Source: JANFXS01 sp022791155
GTDB lineage: Bacteria; Bacillota; Clostridia; Lachnospirales; Anaerotignaceae
Assembly: GCA_949743895.1 (NCBI GenBank)
Contig: CATJUX010000042.1
Span: 1-57,851, forward strand
Direction: 5' to 3'
DNA length: 57,851 nt
This document shows positions 5,960-14,536 of the stretch, piece by piece. Every line of letters begins with the position of its first letter. Within the stretch, counting starts at the first letter, position 1. The notes beneath the pieces were generated by a model. The model ran no database searches, was not told the DNA's origin, and saw only the letters and a list, made by a program, of their open reading frames with translations. The translations under genes were made by a program, and so were the position numbers.

Positions 5960-7318
5960 ATGTATAACAGAAGATACGACAGAAAAACAATAATATTGAA
6001 ACAGGAAACAGAAAGCTTTTCAAGACAGGGCGCCTCAACGGCTGTGTGCGTTGTGGAAATTAAAAATGGAAAAGGCAAAGTGATTATAAAAGGAAACGTG
6101 CCAGAGTTTTATCGTTTATATTTAATTGCCAATGATGAGGGAGGCAATATCATTTATAACGCCGGTGAGGGACATGAAGTTCATTTTGAGGCAGACAATG
6201 TTGGACAAAGTGGACAAAGGATAGAAAATTTTGATGTTTTTGTTGTTGGAGGAAGGCGTGAAGACGGGCAGTTTCTTTCGGAATGTTATGTTGGATATGC
6301 CGGGAAGCGGCGTGAATGGCGGCAGAAAGTGAAGCTTGGCAGTGAAGTGGAACGTTTTGAAACAACAGAGGAGCCAAAAAAAGAAGCTGTGGAAGACAAG
6401 AACGCCAAGAACACTGTTCGTGAAAAATTGAATGAAGAAACGAATGAAAAAGTTCAGGAGGAAGCACATGAGGAAGTTTTTGAAGAAACATGCATGGAGG
6501 AACTGAACGCTTCCTCTGCAAATGACAAACTCAAGGAGCTTGTCAGGGAAATTCCAAAAGAAAAAATATTTGCATGGGGAGTTGGCGGAAGCAGCGAAAA
6601 AGGTGACGACATGGCTGGTGACGTTGAAAACATATCAGGGCAGGCCAAAGAAAGTGTGACTGCACCAAATGAAAATGAAACAAAAAAAGAGGATTTCAGC
6701 GACACTTTCAAAAATATAGTCAAAAATTTTAATGCGCAGATGAAAAAGCTGGAGAGCATGGGTGTTTTGTCCATGTCAGAAGTTATGGACATAAAGAAGG
6801 AGCGCGAGGAGCAAGAGACAGCGGAACGTGATTCGAATGAGAAAGAAAGTTTCGATTACGAGCATGAAAAATATGTTTTTAATGAACATGAGGAACATAC
6901 TTTGAACGGCACAAACACTGGTTTTGTCCGTAAAAACTTTGATGCAAAAGATGAAAAAGGAAGCTTTGAGATTGATTTTGGAGAAAACATAAATGAGATT
7001 TTTGAAAACAATCCCTCAATGGAGCCGTTTGAGGACAGTGGCTTTGTGTGGGCGAGAATTTGCCCGGAAGAATTGTGGCTTTTGCCAAAAAGCACAAGCG
7101 CCGTCAACACAAGCAGTTTTGTCATATGTGCCGACAGAAAATATAAACATATCATGATAGGAAAAAATGAGAACAGCCTGCTTTTGGCTGTGCCCGGAAT
7201 TTTTGGACAAAAGGACAAAAAAGCGGCGGAAGCCTTGGGATTTATGGATTTTTGGAAGAACAAGGGAACAATTGAGAACTCGCCGTGCTATGGATATTGG
7301 ATTATGAAAATTAATTGA
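5960..7318 (+). CDS. Uncharacterised acidic protein with conserved clostridial-type C-terminal domain
   Basis: 452 residues with AAGGAGG at 5946-5952. Three parts are visible. Residues 1-135 look like a compact beta-rich domain (VCVVEIKNGKGKVIIKG, FDVFVVGGRREDGQF, ECYVGYAGKRREW). Residues ~136-345 are a long Glu/Lys-rich, low-complexity, probably disordered or coiled region. The last ~95 residues form a folded domain ending LLLAVPGIFGQKDKKAAEALGFMDF...GYWIMKIN. The VPG...GFMDF...GYW pattern resembles an uncharacterised C-terminal domain seen in many clostridial proteins; this is from memory. No signal peptide or membrane segment is seen. The function is unknown. Confidence 0.75.
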   Translation: MYNRRYDRKTIILKQETESFSRQGASTAVCVVEIKNGKGKVIIKGNVPEFYRLYLIANDEGGNIIYNAGEGHEVHFEADNVGQSGQRIENFDVFVVGGRREDGQFLSECYVGYAGKRREWRQKVKLGSEVERFETTEEPKKEAVEDKNAKNTVREKLNEETNEKVQEEAHEEVFEETCMEELNASSANDKLKELVREIPKEKIFAWGVGGSSEKGDDMAGDVENISGQAKESVTAPNENETKKEDFSDTFKNIVKNFNAQMKKLESMGVLSMSEVMDIKKEREEQETAERDSNEKESFDYEHEKYVFNEHEEHTLNGTNTGFVRKNFDAKDEKGSFEIDFGENINEIFENNPSMEPFEDSGFVWARICPEELWLLPKSTSAVNTSSFVICADRKYKHIMIGKNENSLLLAVPGIFGQKDKKAAEALGFMDFWKNKGTIENSPCYGYWIMKIN

Positions 7319-7325
7319 CAAAGTA

Positions 7326-7354
7326 TTGTTAAAAAAAGCTGAAAGTAGTATTAT
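7326..7354 (+). promoter_or_regulatory. Candidate promoter of trmB
   Basis: TTGTTA (7326-7331), a 17-base spacer and TATTAT (7349-7354), about 38 bases before the trmB start. Confidence 0.45.
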
Positions 7355-7391
7355 ATTATGAAGATATAATAACTTTTAAGGAGAATATGTT

Positions 7392-8030
7392 ATGAGAGTA
7401 CGCAAGAAGCCATGGGCAGCGGAAGAGCTGAAAAATAATTTTCATATAATACATGAGCCTGAAAAACATAAGGGAAAATGGAAAGAGCTCTTTGAAAATG
7501 ACAAGGAGCTGCATGTTGAAATTGGTTGTGGAAAGGGCCGTTTCATTTCGCAGAATGCCGCCGCCAATTTAGATGTGAATTTTGTTGGAATTGACAGGCA
7601 AACAACTGTGCTTGCCGCGGCCGCAAGAAGACTTGCCGAAAGTCAGAAAAACGTGTTCCTCATACCAGGAGATGTGGAGCGACTGGCGGACTTTTTTGCT
7701 GAAGGAGAAATTAAAAGGCTATACATAAATTTTTGTGATCCATGGCCAAAAAAGAAATGGGCGAAAAGGCGGCTCACTCACAAAAACTTTCTTGCAAAAT
7801 ATAAAGAGCTTTTTGGAACCGAGGGTGAAATATTTTTCAAAACTGACAACCGAATCTTGTTTGAATTTTCGCTCAATGAGTTTTGTGCTGACGGCTGGAG
7901 CCTTTCGAACATAAGCCTGGATTTACACAGCAGTGATTTTGAGGGCAACATAATGACAGAATATGAGGAGAAATTTTCCCAAAACGGATTCCCCATATAC
8001 AGATGTGAAGCCCGCTGGAAAAAACAATGA
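7392..8030 (+). CDS. trmB: tRNA (guanine46-N7)-methyltransferase
   Basis: TrmB methylates G46 in the variable loop of tRNAs using SAM. The 212-residue protein is of normal length for the bacterial single-subunit enzyme. It shows HVEIGCGKGRFI (SAM motif I, about residues 36-47), FVGIDRQ, and the family signature YINFCDPWPKKKWAKRRLTH. A ribosome site AAGGAG lies seven to eight bases before the ATG. A Rho-independent terminator follows six bases after the stop codon, so the gene is probably monocistronic. Confidence 0.96.
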   Translation: MRVRKKPWAAEELKNNFHIIHEPEKHKGKWKELFENDKELHVEIGCGKGRFISQNAAANLDVNFVGIDRQTTVLAAAARRLAESQKNVFLIPGDVERLADFFAEGEIKRLYINFCDPWPKKKWAKRRLTHKNFLAKYKELFGTEGEIFFKTDNRILFEFSLNEFCADGWSLSNISLDLHSSDFEGNIMTEYEEKFSQNGFPIYRCEARWKKQ

Positions 8031-8035
8031 CAAAA

Positions 8036-8076
8036 AACAGAGTTTTGGACACATTGTCTTTAACTCTGTTTTTTTT
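8036..8076 (+). terminator. Terminator after trmB
   Basis: AACAGAGTT (8036-8044) pairs with AACTCTGTT (8062-8070) and is followed by a run of T residues (8069-8076). Confidence 0.75.
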
Positions 8077-8473
8077 GATGTATGTTTTGTCGAAACATGA
8101 ATAATGCGGCAATGGAAACTGTGATTGGGGCTTTTCATGAGCAAACAACAGTTAAACGGTTTTGGGGGAAACAATTATATTTATTTTTTATGAAAAAAAT
8201 GTCATTTAAGCAATTTTCTGTTTTTTGTGCTGAAATATGAAATGAGTTTATTGATTTTTTTGAAAAATGAGGGGCTTGTTGTTTGGCTGCATATTAAACG
8301 CAAAGTTGCATGTCCAGAAACGGGCATGTCATACATCGCTTTTGAGAAAAAGCCTGAAGTGAACACGAAAATGTTGTTTGCCGAATTTTAACAAGAAGGT
8401 TGACAAATCTCCTTTAGTGCTTTAGTATGATAGTGTGAAAAACAACAAAAGTATAATTGGGAGGCAATGAATT
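8077..8473. other. Gene-free region with promoter for the ABC importer
   Basis: No coding region is supported here. A candidate promoter TTGACA (8400-8405), 17 bases, TAGTAT (8423-8428) precedes the binding-protein gene. The rest is AT-rich with no clear structure. Confidence 0.5.
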
Positions 8474-9352
8474 ATGAAACTTAAATTCTTATCATTAGCT
8501 GTGGCCGCTTTTATGACAATAGGAATGCTTTCGGGGTGCGAATCTTCGCAAAAAAGCAAAAATGCGGCTGAAAACAACACAAATCAGACAGATGAACAGA
8601 ACAGTGATTCTGACAAAAGCGATGACAACAATGACAGCAGTGACGATGGCCAAACGGGCTATGACAAAGTGGTTGTTGGCCTTGATGACACATTTGCGCC
8701 AATGGGCTTCAGAGATGAAAACAATGAACTGACCGGCTTTGATGTGGAGCTTGCAAAGGCCGTTGGAGAAGTTATAGGAGTTGAAGTTGAGTTTCAGCCG
8801 ATAAACTGGGACACAAAAGAAACAGAGCTCAACAACGGCACTGTGGATCTTTTGTGGAACGGCTATACAATCAATGAAAAAAGAAAAGAACAGGTTTTGT
8901 TCACAAGGCCATATCTCAACAACAGACAAATTGTCCTTGTGCTTGACAGCAGTGACATTCAAACACTTGACGATCTTGGCGGAAAAACAGTGGCAACTCA
9001 GGCCGGCTCAAGCTCGGAAGAAGCCATATTGTCAAAAGAGGGGCTGAAGGACTCATTTGGAGAATATGTAACATTTGGTACATATGATGAATGCCTCATG
9101 GATCAGGAAGCAGGGCGCACTGACGCCGTTGTGGCTGACGAGGTTCTCATACGTTTTTACATTTCAAACCATCCTGACACACAATATAGAATACTTGATG
9201 AACACATTGCCGATGAGGAATATGGCATTGGGGCAAGGAAAGACGACACTGCTCTTGTTGAGGCCATAAATGGCGCCCTTGACGAGCTGAAGGAAAACGG
9301 AAAAGGCGCCGAAATCTCTGAAAAATGGTTCAGTGAGGACATACTGCTTTAA
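8474..9352 (+). CDS. Amino-acid ABC transporter substrate-binding lipoprotein
   Basis: 292 residues. A signal peptide with lipobox LSGC places the lipidated cysteine at residue 22, anchoring it on the outer face of the membrane. A Ser/Asp/Asn-rich linker (about residues 23-58) precedes a type 3 extracellular solute-binding domain: VVVGLDDTFAPMGFRDENNELTGFDVELAKAVG, then WNGYTINEKRKEQVLFTRPYL, both typical of polar amino-acid binders. GGGAGG lies nine bases before the ATG. The permease and ATPase genes follow, separated by a possible attenuating hairpin. The ligand (glutamine, cystine, arginine or other) cannot be assigned from sequence. Confidence 0.92.
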   Translation: MKLKFLSLAVAAFMTIGMLSGCESSQKSKNAAENNTNQTDEQNSDSDKSDDNNDSSDDGQTGYDKVVVGLDDTFAPMGFRDENNELTGFDVELAKAVGEVIGVEVEFQPINWDTKETELNNGTVDLLWNGYTINEKRKEQVLFTRPYLNNRQIVLVLDSSDIQTLDDLGGKTVATQAGSSSEEAILSKEGLKDSFGEYVTFGTYDECLMDQEAGRTDAVVADEVLIRFYISNHPDTQYRILDEHIADEEYGIGARKDDTALVEAINGALDELKENGKGAEISEKWFSEDILL

Positions 9353-9385
9353 TCTGTTTTCAAATTTATCCATATGCCAGGCTGT

Positions 9386-9416
9386 CCAGCCGTCTTTGTT
9401 CAGGCGGCTGGATTTT
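9386..9416 (+). terminator. Hairpin between binding protein and permease genes
   Basis: CCAGCCG (9386-9392) pairs with CGGCTGG (9405-9411), followed by ATTTTGG. The T run is short, so it may be a partial terminator that makes more binding protein than permease. Confidence 0.5.
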
Positions 9417-9616
9417 GGCTTGCATGAAAAGTTTTTTGTTTTTTGGCAAAAAGCGCTTTTGTTTCAAAAATGTGAATTGTCTTTAACTTTGTCACCACAA
9501 TGAGCATTTTTCTGAATATATATGAAAACGGCGGCCGAATTGAAGTGATTTTTGATTGGGAATGATGTGAATTCACTTTGCCGCTGGCTCAAAACGAAAT
9601 GAAGAAAGGATATTAT

Positions 9617-10246
9617 ATGAGCTATATTGGTCAAATTTTAGAAGGGCTGAATTTAACACTTGGAGTTTTCTTTCTTTCGCTGGTTCTTTCTCTTCCTCTG
9701 GGCGTTGTTGTGGCAATGCTTCGGTTGTCGAGAATCAAAGCTGTGAGCAAAATAACATCGGTTTATATATGGGTTTTGCGTGGAACGCCGCTTTTGCTTC
9801 AAATAATGGTTGTGTTTTTCGGTTTGCCAACAATAGGTATAAATCTGGGAAGATTTAATTCCATAATATTTGCCTTTGTGCTGAACTATGCGGCATATTT
9901 TGGAGAGATATTCCGCTCTGGAATTCAGTCCATTGAAAGAGGTCAAAGAGAGGCGGCAAGCATACTTGGGTTTTCGCCGCTTCAAATAAACATGAAGATA
10001 ATACTGCCGCAGGTTGTGAAACGGACACTGCCCTCAATTGGCAATGAGGTTATATCGCTTATAAAAGACACCTCTCTTGTGTATGCCGTTGGGCAAAGTG
10101 ACATACTCAAGTTTGCCAAAGGAATAGCTGTTAGAGACGCAACTCTCTTTCCATATGTGATTGCAGGCTGCGTATATCTTATACTTACATATGTCATCAC
10201 AAAAGTGTTTGAGGCGGTTGAAAAGAAAGTTTATTATGATGAATAG
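9617..10246 (+). CDS. Amino-acid ABC transporter permease
   Basis: A 209-residue integral membrane protein of the His/Glu/Gln/Arg permease family. Membrane helices are evident from residue ~8 on (LNLTLGVFFLSLVLSLPLGVVVAML). The motif LRGTPLLLQIMVVFFGLP and the cytoplasmic EAA loop REAASILGFSPLQINMKIILPQ, which contacts the ATPase, are both clear. ATG 9617 follows AAAGGA at 9605-9610; an upstream in-frame extension to 9578 lacks a ribosome site. It works with the ATPase encoded nine bases downstream and the lipoprotein upstream. Confidence 0.94.
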   Translation: MSYIGQILEGLNLTLGVFFLSLVLSLPLGVVVAMLRLSRIKAVSKITSVYIWVLRGTPLLLQIMVVFFGLPTIGINLGRFNSIIFAFVLNYAAYFGEIFRSGIQSIERGQREAASILGFSPLQINMKIILPQVVKRTLPSIGNEVISLIKDTSLVYAVGQSDILKFAKGIAVRDATLFPYVIAGCVYLILTYVITKVFEAVEKKVYYDE

Positions 10247-10255
10247 GAGGAAAAC

Positions 10256-10978
10256 ATGCTTCTTAATATAGAAGGTTTGTATAAATCTTTTAACGACATG
10301 GTTGTGCTCAACGACATCAATTTTGGAGTTGATTTTGGAGAAGTTGTGTCGCTTGTTGGCCAAAGTGGCGCTGGAAAGACAACTGTTATGCGTTGTGTTG
10401 CCGGGCTTGAAAAATGTGACAGGGGAACAATTGAGATCAATGGAAGATGTGTTTGTGCCGCAAACGGCAAAACAATGAATTATGCCGGAAAAAATGAACT
10501 GGCAGAAATAAGAAAAGATATTGGAATGGTTTTTCAAAGTTATCACCTTTTTCCGCATTTGACAGTGATTGAAAATGTGACGCTTGCGCTTGTGGAAGTT
10601 TACAAAATGTCAAAAAGCGAGGCCAATTTGGCGGCTGTGAAAATGCTTGAAAGCTTGGGACTGGGGGACAAGGCCAACAACAAGCCGTCAGAACTCAGCG
10701 GCGGCCAAAAACAGCGCGTGGCGATTGCAAGAAGCTGTGTCACAAACCCAAAACTTCTTTGTTTTGACGAGCCAACAGCCGCGCTTGACTCGGCGCTTGT
10801 GAACGAAATTGTCAAAATAATACGCTCCTTTGCCAAAGAAGATGGAATGGGGATATTCATAATAAGCCATGACGAAAGATTTGTGAGAGATGTTTCTGAC
10901 AGAATATTGTTCATTGAAAAGGGAAAGATAACAAGGGAGCTGACATCTGAGGAATACAGAAGTGTTATAAGGGACTAA
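10256..10978 (+). CDS. Amino-acid ABC transporter ATP-binding protein
   Basis: A 240-residue ATPase of the polar amino-acid uptake class. Visible motifs: Walker A GQSGAGKT (about residues 36-43), Q-loop GMVFQSYHLFPHLT, signature LSGGQKQRVAIAR, Walker B LLCFDEPTAALD and the switch histidine in IISHDERF. AGGAGG overlaps the permease stop codon, showing translational coupling. It energises import by the permease at 9617. Confidence 0.96.
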   Translation: MLLNIEGLYKSFNDMVVLNDINFGVDFGEVVSLVGQSGAGKTTVMRCVAGLEKCDRGTIEINGRCVCAANGKTMNYAGKNELAEIRKDIGMVFQSYHLFPHLTVIENVTLALVEVYKMSKSEANLAAVKMLESLGLGDKANNKPSELSGGQKQRVAIARSCVTNPKLLCFDEPTAALDSALVNEIVKIIRSFAKEDGMGIFIISHDERFVRDVSDRILFIEKGKITRELTSEEYRSVIRD

Positions 10979-11440
10979 ATTTGTTTTGCAGAATCACATT
11001 TCTGCCTGACAATGTGCGTTTTGCAGATCTGGTGTTTGATTTTGTTTGAAGTTTTTGATTGAATTTGATGTTACCAGACATTCTCTTTTGACATGTGTGC
11101 AGATTTTTGATATGGTCTTATTTCAAACGTGTTTTTTGTGTATGCAGGGCTTTTAGCTCTGCTTTTTGTCATATAGCGAAAAGTTTTCAATTTGGAATGG
11201 CGTTGCTTTGGTTTCATATGGAAATAATTTACATTTTGAAAAATATTTTGTGAATAAAACAATAGTTTCCTTGTGTATATTGTTCTTTTGTGGCAAAATA
11301 AAAACATGTTGGAAATGCGATGGACATTGTTGAAGCCGAAAGCGGCGCCAACAAGGCAAGTGAAGGGTGACGCCTGACAGAGAAAATTTTGTGTTCAAAT
11401 TTGTTAGTGCATATTATTGATTTTTGGAATGAGGATTGTT
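10979..11440. other. Gene-free region before mutS2
   Basis: No gene is supported in these 462 bases. A small hairpin GCAGAA/TTCTGC lies just after the ABC stop codon but lacks a T run. Some TTGAAA and AT-rich boxes occur near 11235-11260, but no promoter could be chosen with confidence. Confidence 0.4.
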
Positions 11441-13822
11441 ATGAACGAAAAAGCATTGCGCACTTTAGAATATAATAAAATAATTGAAAAACTGAAAAAC
11501 TTTGCCATTTCTCCCATGGGCAAAGAGCTTTGTGCCGGGCTCAAGCCGTCTGTGAACATCACTGAAATAGAAAAGTGGCAAAAAGACACAACAGAAGCCT
11601 CGGCCATGATTGTCAGAAAAGGGAACATACCTTTGGGAGGCATACGCGAGATAAGGCCGCAGATCAAACGCGCCATGGCAGGCGGAACGCTGAACATTGA
11701 AGAGCTCATGAATGTGAACGAGTTTTTATATGTTTGTCGCAAGGTTAAAAACTATTCTAAAAACGAAAACAAGGGCGAAGGCTATGAAAGTATAGATGAA
11801 ATGTTTGAAATGGTTGTGCCGCTTGACCGCCTTGAAGCAGAAATATCAAGGTGTGTTGTTTCGGAAGTTGAAATAGCTGACGATGCTTCAGCCAAGCTGA
11901 GGGAAATTCGCCATGGAATAAACGTGGCCAACAACAGAATAAGGGATCATCTCAACTCAATCATAAATTCTCCGGCATACAGAAATATGCTTCAGGACTA
12001 TGTCATAACAATTCGGAATGACAGATATTGCGTTCCAGTTAAAAGTGAATATAGAAGCAGTTTCAATGGAATGGTTCACGATCAGTCAAACACAGGCTCA
12101 ACGCTTTTCATAGAACCTATGAGCGTTGTTCAGCTCAACAACAAAATTAAAGAACTTCAGGCTGAAGAAAAAGCTGAGATTGAAAAAATACTTGAAAGAC
12201 TGAGCGACAACGTGAGAGAAAATTCTGACTCAATCTCGGCAAACATAGAAATCATAACACAGCTGGATTTTATATTTGCCAAAGGAAATTTGTCTCTTTC
12301 AATGAAAGGGAGTGAAGCCGTTTTCAACAACAACGGCTATATAAACATCAAAAAGGGAAGGCACCCGCTTTTAGACGACAAAACGGTTGTGCCAACTGAC
12401 ATATATTTGGGCAAGGAATTCACAACCCTTCTCATAACAGGGCCAAACACAGGCGGAAAAACCGTGACGCTGAAAACAATTGGCCTTTTCACGCTTATGG
12501 GGCAGGCCGGACTTCACATTCCGGCATTTGACAATTCACAACTGGGCGTGTTTGATGACGTCTTTGCCGACATTGGCGATGAACAGAGCATTGAGCAAAA
12601 CCTAAGCACATTTTCGGCCCACATGAGCAACATTGTCAACATTTTGGAAAATGTGACCGACAATTCGCTTGTGCTGTTTGATGAATTGGGGGCGGGGACA
12701 GATCCAACAGAAGGCGCCGCCCTTGCCATGGCCATTGTGCGCCGGCTTATGGACAGAAAAATTCGCACTGCTGTCACAACGCATTACAGCGAGCTGAAGG
12801 TTTTTGCGCTTTCAACAAATGGCGCCGAAAATGCAAGCTGCGAATTTGACGTTGAAACACTGAGCCCAACATACAGGCTTTTGATTGGAATCCCTGGAAA
12901 GAGCAATGCGTTTGCCATTTCAAAGCGTTTGGGGCTGAAAGATGAAATAATTGAAAAAGCGAAAGAGTTTTTGAGCCATGACGAAACGCGTTTTGAGGAT
13001 GTTATAACAGATTTGGAGATAAGCCGCAAGAGTGTCATATATGAACAAGAACGCGCGGAACAATATCGCCGTGAGGCCGAAACACTGAAAAAAGAGGCCG
13101 AAAACCAGAGAGAAAAAGTGAACCGCCAAAAAGAAAAAATATTGGAAAAAGCCCGTGAGGAAGCAAAAATGGTGTATGTGCGGGCAAAAGAAGAGGCCGA
13201 TGCGATTATAAAAGAAATGAACAAAAATGCCCGCGAGAAAGCAAAGCAAAGTGACATGAACGAAAGCCGCAAAAAAATTAAAGACAATATAGAAAACATT
13301 GACAGCCAGATAAACAAAACACTTGCTCAAAAAAGAAAGAATAATAAGGCTCCAGAGAGCATAAAGCCTGGTGACAGAGTCTATGTTGTGAGCTTTGATC
13401 AGCATGGAACGGCGCTCACGGCGCCCGACAGCGGAAAGGAAGTCATGGTTCAGATGGGAAGCCTGAAGGTCAAAGTTCCGCTGAAAGAACTTTCTGTTGA
13501 AGTTTATGCCGAAAAACAACAGCCAAAAAGCAATTTCAGAAGCATTCCGCCAAAGGTTCGGCAAAGCAAAAGCTATAGCGTGAGCGCCGAAATTGACTGC
13601 CGAGGACAGCTTGTGGAGGAGGCGTTGGGAAACATTGACAAATATATTGACGATGCTTATCTTTCTGGCCTGAAACAAATCACAATAATACATGGCAAGG
13701 GAACAGGCGCGCTGAGAAGCGCCGTTCAGACATATCTGAGGACAAACCCGCATGTGAAAAGTCACCGCCCTGGAGTGTATGGCGAGGGAGAAATGGGAGT
13801 CACAGTTGTTGAACTGAAATGA
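11441..13822 (+). CDS. mutS2: Endonuclease MutS2
   Basis: 793 residues, the usual size of MutS2. The core carries the MutS ATPase: Walker A GPNTGGKTVTLKT, Walker B LVLFDELGAGTDPTEGAA and a conserved TTHYSELK. A long Glu/Lys/Arg-rich coiled region follows, then a beta-rich KOW-like segment (KPGDRVYVVSF...VMVQMGSLKVKV). The end is a Smr nuclease domain (EIDCRGQLVEEAL, IIHGKGTGALRSAV). MutS2 is linked to suppression of recombination and to rescue of collided ribosomes in Bacillus rather than to mismatch repair. ATG 11441 follows GAGGA. A two-component system begins twelve bases later. Confidence 0.96.
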   Translation: MNEKALRTLEYNKIIEKLKNFAISPMGKELCAGLKPSVNITEIEKWQKDTTEASAMIVRKGNIPLGGIREIRPQIKRAMAGGTLNIEELMNVNEFLYVCRKVKNYSKNENKGEGYESIDEMFEMVVPLDRLEAEISRCVVSEVEIADDASAKLREIRHGINVANNRIRDHLNSIINSPAYRNMLQDYVITIRNDRYCVPVKSEYRSSFNGMVHDQSNTGSTLFIEPMSVVQLNNKIKELQAEEKAEIEKILERLSDNVRENSDSISANIEIITQLDFIFAKGNLSLSMKGSEAVFNNNGYINIKKGRHPLLDDKTVVPTDIYLGKEFTTLLITGPNTGGKTVTLKTIGLFTLMGQAGLHIPAFDNSQLGVFDDVFADIGDEQSIEQNLSTFSAHMSNIVNILENVTDNSLVLFDELGAGTDPTEGAALAMAIVRRLMDRKIRTAVTTHYSELKVFALSTNGAENASCEFDVETLSPTYRLLIGIPGKSNAFAISKRLGLKDEIIEKAKEFLSHDETRFEDVITDLEISRKSVIYEQERAEQYRREAETLKKEAENQREKVNRQKEKILEKAREEAKMVYVRAKEEADAIIKEMNKNAREKAKQSDMNESRKKIKDNIENIDSQINKTLAQKRKNNKAPESIKPGDRVYVVSFDQHGTALTAPDSGKEVMVQMGSLKVKVPLKELSVEVYAEKQQPKSNFRSIPPKVRQSKSYSVSAEIDCRGQLVEEALGNIDKYIDDAYLSGLKQITIIHGKGTGALRSAVQTYLRTNPHVKSHRPGVYGEGEMGVTVVELK

Positions 13823-13834
13823 GGAGGAACGCCG

Positions 13835-14536
13835 ATGTCTGACAAAATTAAGGTGCTCATTGTTGATGACGATGAGCACATTGCAGAGCTAATATCGCTT
13901 TATTTGATACGTGAAGGATATGAAACAAAAGAAGTGTATGACGGGAACATGGCAATGAGCGCGTTTGAAGAATTCAAGCCAGGGCTTATACTTTTGGACA
14001 TAATGCTTCCGGGAATTGACGGCTATGAAGTTTGCCGCGAGGTTAGAAAAACGAGCAAAGTTCCAATTATAATGCTCACAGCCAAAGGCGACACGTTTGA
14101 CAAGGTTTTGGGGCTTGAGTTGGGGGCTGATGATTATATAGTCAAGCCGTTTGAGCCCAAGGAGCTCATAGCCCGGGTCAAAGCCGTTTTAAGAAGATAT
14201 GACAACAATAAGGAAGAAAAGGAGGAAAGCGGAAGCCGCATTGTTTTTCAAAACCTTGAGATCAACATGGACAACTACACTGTGACATATCATGGAAAGG
14301 AGCTCAATTTTCCGCCCAAAGAATTTGAACTGCTGTGTTTTCTTGCGCAAAAGCCCAATCAGGTTTTCACAAGGGATCAGCTTTTGGACAAAATATGGGG
14401 CTATGAATATATAGGTGACACAAGAACTGTTGACGTTCACATAAAAAGGATACGCGAAAAATTTGACAATGATGAAAACTGGAGTGTCAAAACGGTTTGG
14501 GGCGTTGGATATAAATTTGAGGTGAAGCAGAAGTGA
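13835..14536 (+). CDS. OmpR/PhoB-family response regulator
   Basis: 233 residues. An N-terminal receiver domain shows the acidic pair in VLIVDDDEHI, the phospho-acceptor aspartate in LILLDIMLPG (about residue 52-53) and the lysine in DDYIVKPFEP. A C-terminal winged helix (from about residue 130) ends VKTVWGVGYKFE, typical of DNA-binding OmpR regulators. GAGGAGG precedes the ATG. The stop codon overlaps the GTG start of the kinase, so they form a cognate pair. The signal and target genes are unknown. Confidence 0.95.
   Translation: MSDKIKVLIVDDDEHIAELISLYLIREGYETKEVYDGNMAMSAFEEFKPGLILLDIMLPGIDGYEVCREVRKTSKVPIIMLTAKGDTFDKVLGLELGADDYIVKPFEPKELIARVKAVLRRYDNNKEEKEESGSRIVFQNLEINMDNYTVTYHGKELNFPPKEFELLCFLAQKPNQVFTRDQLLDKIWGYEYIGDTRTVDVHIKRIREKFDNDENWSVKTVWGVGYKFEVKQK

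Noticed and set aside
12920..13879. Long minus-strand open frame (319 codons) across the mutS2 3' end
   Set aside because: It lies opposite mutS2, has no ribosome site and its Phe/Leu/Cys-rich composition is typical of a shadow frame.
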